Source: Candidatus Melainabacteria bacterium (GTDB taxonomy: Bacteria > Cyanobacteriota > Vampirovibrionia > Obscuribacterales > Obscuribacteraceae). From it: a DNA stretch of 34,598 nucleotides. The DNA is taken from assembly GCA_012965515.1 (NCBI GenBank), contig DTSE01000172.1:1-34598 (forward strand), written 5' to 3'. The notes under the pieces were generated by a model. That model saw nothing but the letters and a program-made list of their open reading frames with translations, ran no database searches and had not been told where the DNA came from. The stretch's first letter is position 1, and each line of letters starts with the position of its first letter. Positions 33,665 to 34,598 of this stretch are shown piece by piece. A program made the position numbers and the translations under genes.

Positions 33665-33758
33665 CGAAGCGGTAGTCTCTTGACGTAGTAATCCTATAAG
33701 CTTAAGCTGGCATTATGGTCTAAGCTAATCATAGTTGTGTTTTATGAGGCTGTTGGCG

Positions 33759-34067
33759 ATGAGTGACGTCGAGCGAAGAAGAAAGCAGCGCGAATACGAA
33801 GCGATGCTTCGCGAAGATAAAGAGCGCGAAGAGCGCAAGAAAAAAGAAGCGCGCGAACGCATGCGGCAAAAGCAAGATATGGACCGTGCGCGCATTTTAG
33901 AAATGGCAGCATCAAAACAAAAAGAACGTCGAGACTTCGACCAAAAAGCAATTGAAGCAAAGCAGGATGCTTACATAAAAGAACTGGAGCGTCAAAAGAG
34001 AATCGAATACCGCATATTCAATAATCTTCCGCCAGATCCGGAAGATGAGCTACCAATCGAAAGCTGA
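33759..34067 (+). CDS. Small highly charged coiled-coil protein
   Basis: This 102-residue protein is almost wholly helical: rows of Arg, Lys and Glu with heptad-like spacing (about 3-87) are followed by an acidic Pro-rich end (LPPDPEDELPIES). It has no signal peptide, membrane segment or catalytic motif. I chose the ATG at 33759, which has GAGG about 10 bases upstream; in-frame starts at 33735 (TTG) and 33744 (ATG) would add 8 or 5 residues. It follows the malic enzyme by 94 bases and may have its own promoter. The function is unknown; a scaffold or RNA/DNA-binding role would be a guess. Confidence 0.72.
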   Translation: MSDVERRRKQREYEAMLREDKEREERKKKEARERMRQKQDMDRARILEMAASKQKERRDFDQKAIEAKQDAYIKELERQKRIEYRIFNNLPPDPEDELPIES

Positions 34068-34068
34068 T

Positions 34069-34404
34069 TCAACCTTTCTGGATTCTATATAGCCTTATCT
34101 GGGCTGGCTCTACAGTAGCCAGCCCTTCTTTTACGGCTTCTTCCAGAAAAGGCAGGAATTTTTCGATTTTATCCAGAGAGTCGATAATTTCCACAATGAT
34201 CGGTAGATTCGCAGAGATATCGAGAATTTTGCTTGAGTGCATCTGGCTATGCGCACCGAATCCAGCAATTCCTCGTAAGGCAGTCCCGCCTGCAAGACCT
34301 TCTTGCTTCGCCTTCTTCAAGATCCACTCATATAAGGGCACACCCTGATGTTTATCGGTTTCACCGACAAAAACCCTCAATACCTGCCCATCAGATCCAA
34401 ACAT
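34069..34404 (-). CDS. DUF190 family protein, fluoride-channel partner
   Basis: This 111-residue protein fits DUF190, a small PII-like ferredoxin-fold family often encoded next to crcB. Diagnostic parts are LRVFVGETDKHQGVPLYEWIL, EGLAGGTALRGIAGFGA and LPIIVEIIDSLDKIEKFLPFL. It starts two bases after the crcB stop, with its GGAGG ribosome site inside the crcB end, so the two genes are translationally linked. Its probable role is regulating or assisting the fluoride channel, from gene context rather than from a known mechanism. Its 3' end converges on the coiled-coil gene with one base between stops. Confidence 0.9.
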   Translation of the reverse strand: MFGSDGQVLRVFVGETDKHQGVPLYEWILKKAKQEGLAGGTALRGIAGFGAHSQMHSSKILDISANLPIIVEIIDSLDKIEKFLPFLEEAVKEGLATVEPAQIRLYRIQKG

Positions 34405-34406
34405 CG

Positions 34407-34598
34407 CTAACCTCCATGCACGAGCCTGGCCACAACAACCCCTAGCCAGACTAGCATTAGCCCAATACCAACCTGTCCTACCGCGTTTGCAACTGCATAA
34501 ACCAACTCGCCATCTCTTATCAGCTGGAAAGTCTCAATTCCGAAACTTGAAAACGTTGTGAATCCGCCAAGTAATCCCACAAACACAAACAAACGCCT
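34407..34598 (-). CDS. crcB: Fluoride efflux channel CrcB (Fluc), 5' part cut by window edge
   Basis: Only the last 63 codons are present; the frame is open to the right edge. LLGGFTTFSSFGIETFQL is the signature of the CrcB/Fluc family, dimeric inner-membrane channels that export fluoride. The FTTFSSF stretch carries the pore Phe residues and the region that binds the structural Na+. A final TM helix (AVGQVGIGLMLVWLGVVVA) ends the protein. It forms an operon with DUF190. Any fluoride riboswitch would lie outside the window. Confidence 0.92.
   Translation of the reverse strand, partial: RRLFVFVGLLGGFTTFSSFGIETFQLIRDGELVYAVANAVGQVGIGLMLVWLGVVVARLVHGG

Noticed and set aside
1-34598. tRNA, rRNA, CRISPR arrays, complete insertion sequences
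   Set aside because: Gaps were read for cloverleaf arms, spaced direct repeats and transposase ends; none was convincing. The IS1595-like ribbon at 30068 lacks a nuclease domain and visible element ends.

Overview
The window looks like chromosome from a non-photosynthetic relative of cyanobacteria, most plausibly the Melainabacteria/Vampirovibrionia (Obscuribacter-like) group. This is inferred from gene content, not from a marker gene: an SbtA-type bicarbonate transporter, KdpD/KdpE-like regulators, a TPR-CHAT protein, a zinc-ribbon Ser/Thr kinase, DUF4384 proteins, a putative outer-membrane beta-barrel and moderate GC. No rRNA, tRNA, CRISPR array, prophage or intact insertion sequence was seen. 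Both edges cut genes: a UPF0104/LPG-synthase-type membrane protein on the left and crcB on the right.

Layout. 1-5521: membrane flippase-like protein (partial, minus), S41/CtpA protease (plus), cobalamin adenosyltransferase and a hotdog thioesterase with a histone-H1-like Lys/Ala tail (both minus), and an exported beta-barrel-like protein (plus). 5554-10742: a large secreted TPR-CHAT protein and a YbiT-type ABC-F ATPase (both minus). 11103-15578: an SbtA-like transporter with an unusual N-terminal extension, divergent from a KdpD-like kinase and an overlapping KdpE-like regulator. 15785-17628: two unrecognised plus-strand genes.

17672-25730 is the most system-like part. A five-gene minus-strand operon encodes, in transcription order, a sigma-70-like protein with three ComEA-type HhH repeats, a DUF1822-like protein (tentative), a double zinc-ribbon/TM/PEGA-like protein, a double zinc-ribbon Ser/Thr kinase and a TPR protein. 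It shares a divergent promoter region with a trypsin-like/TM/DUF4384 protein and a secreted DUF4384 protein. Together these look like a signalling system joining a transcription factor, a kinase, a protease and envelope sensors.

25851-34598: two small exported proteins, a PAS histidine kinase with its OmpR-type regulator, a regulator-like protein combining an IS1595-type zinc ribbon/HTH with a DprA-type winged helix, a Tat-exported Fe/Mn superoxide dismutase, an ACT-domain malic enzyme, a charged coiled-coil protein, and DUF190 plus crcB.

The most striking non-coding signal is a family of three perfect 40-42 bp palindromes (9059-9100, 15614-15655, 29921-29960). They share an identical 26-bp core but have different, always self-complementary outer arms, and each lies 14-35 bp past a stop codon.
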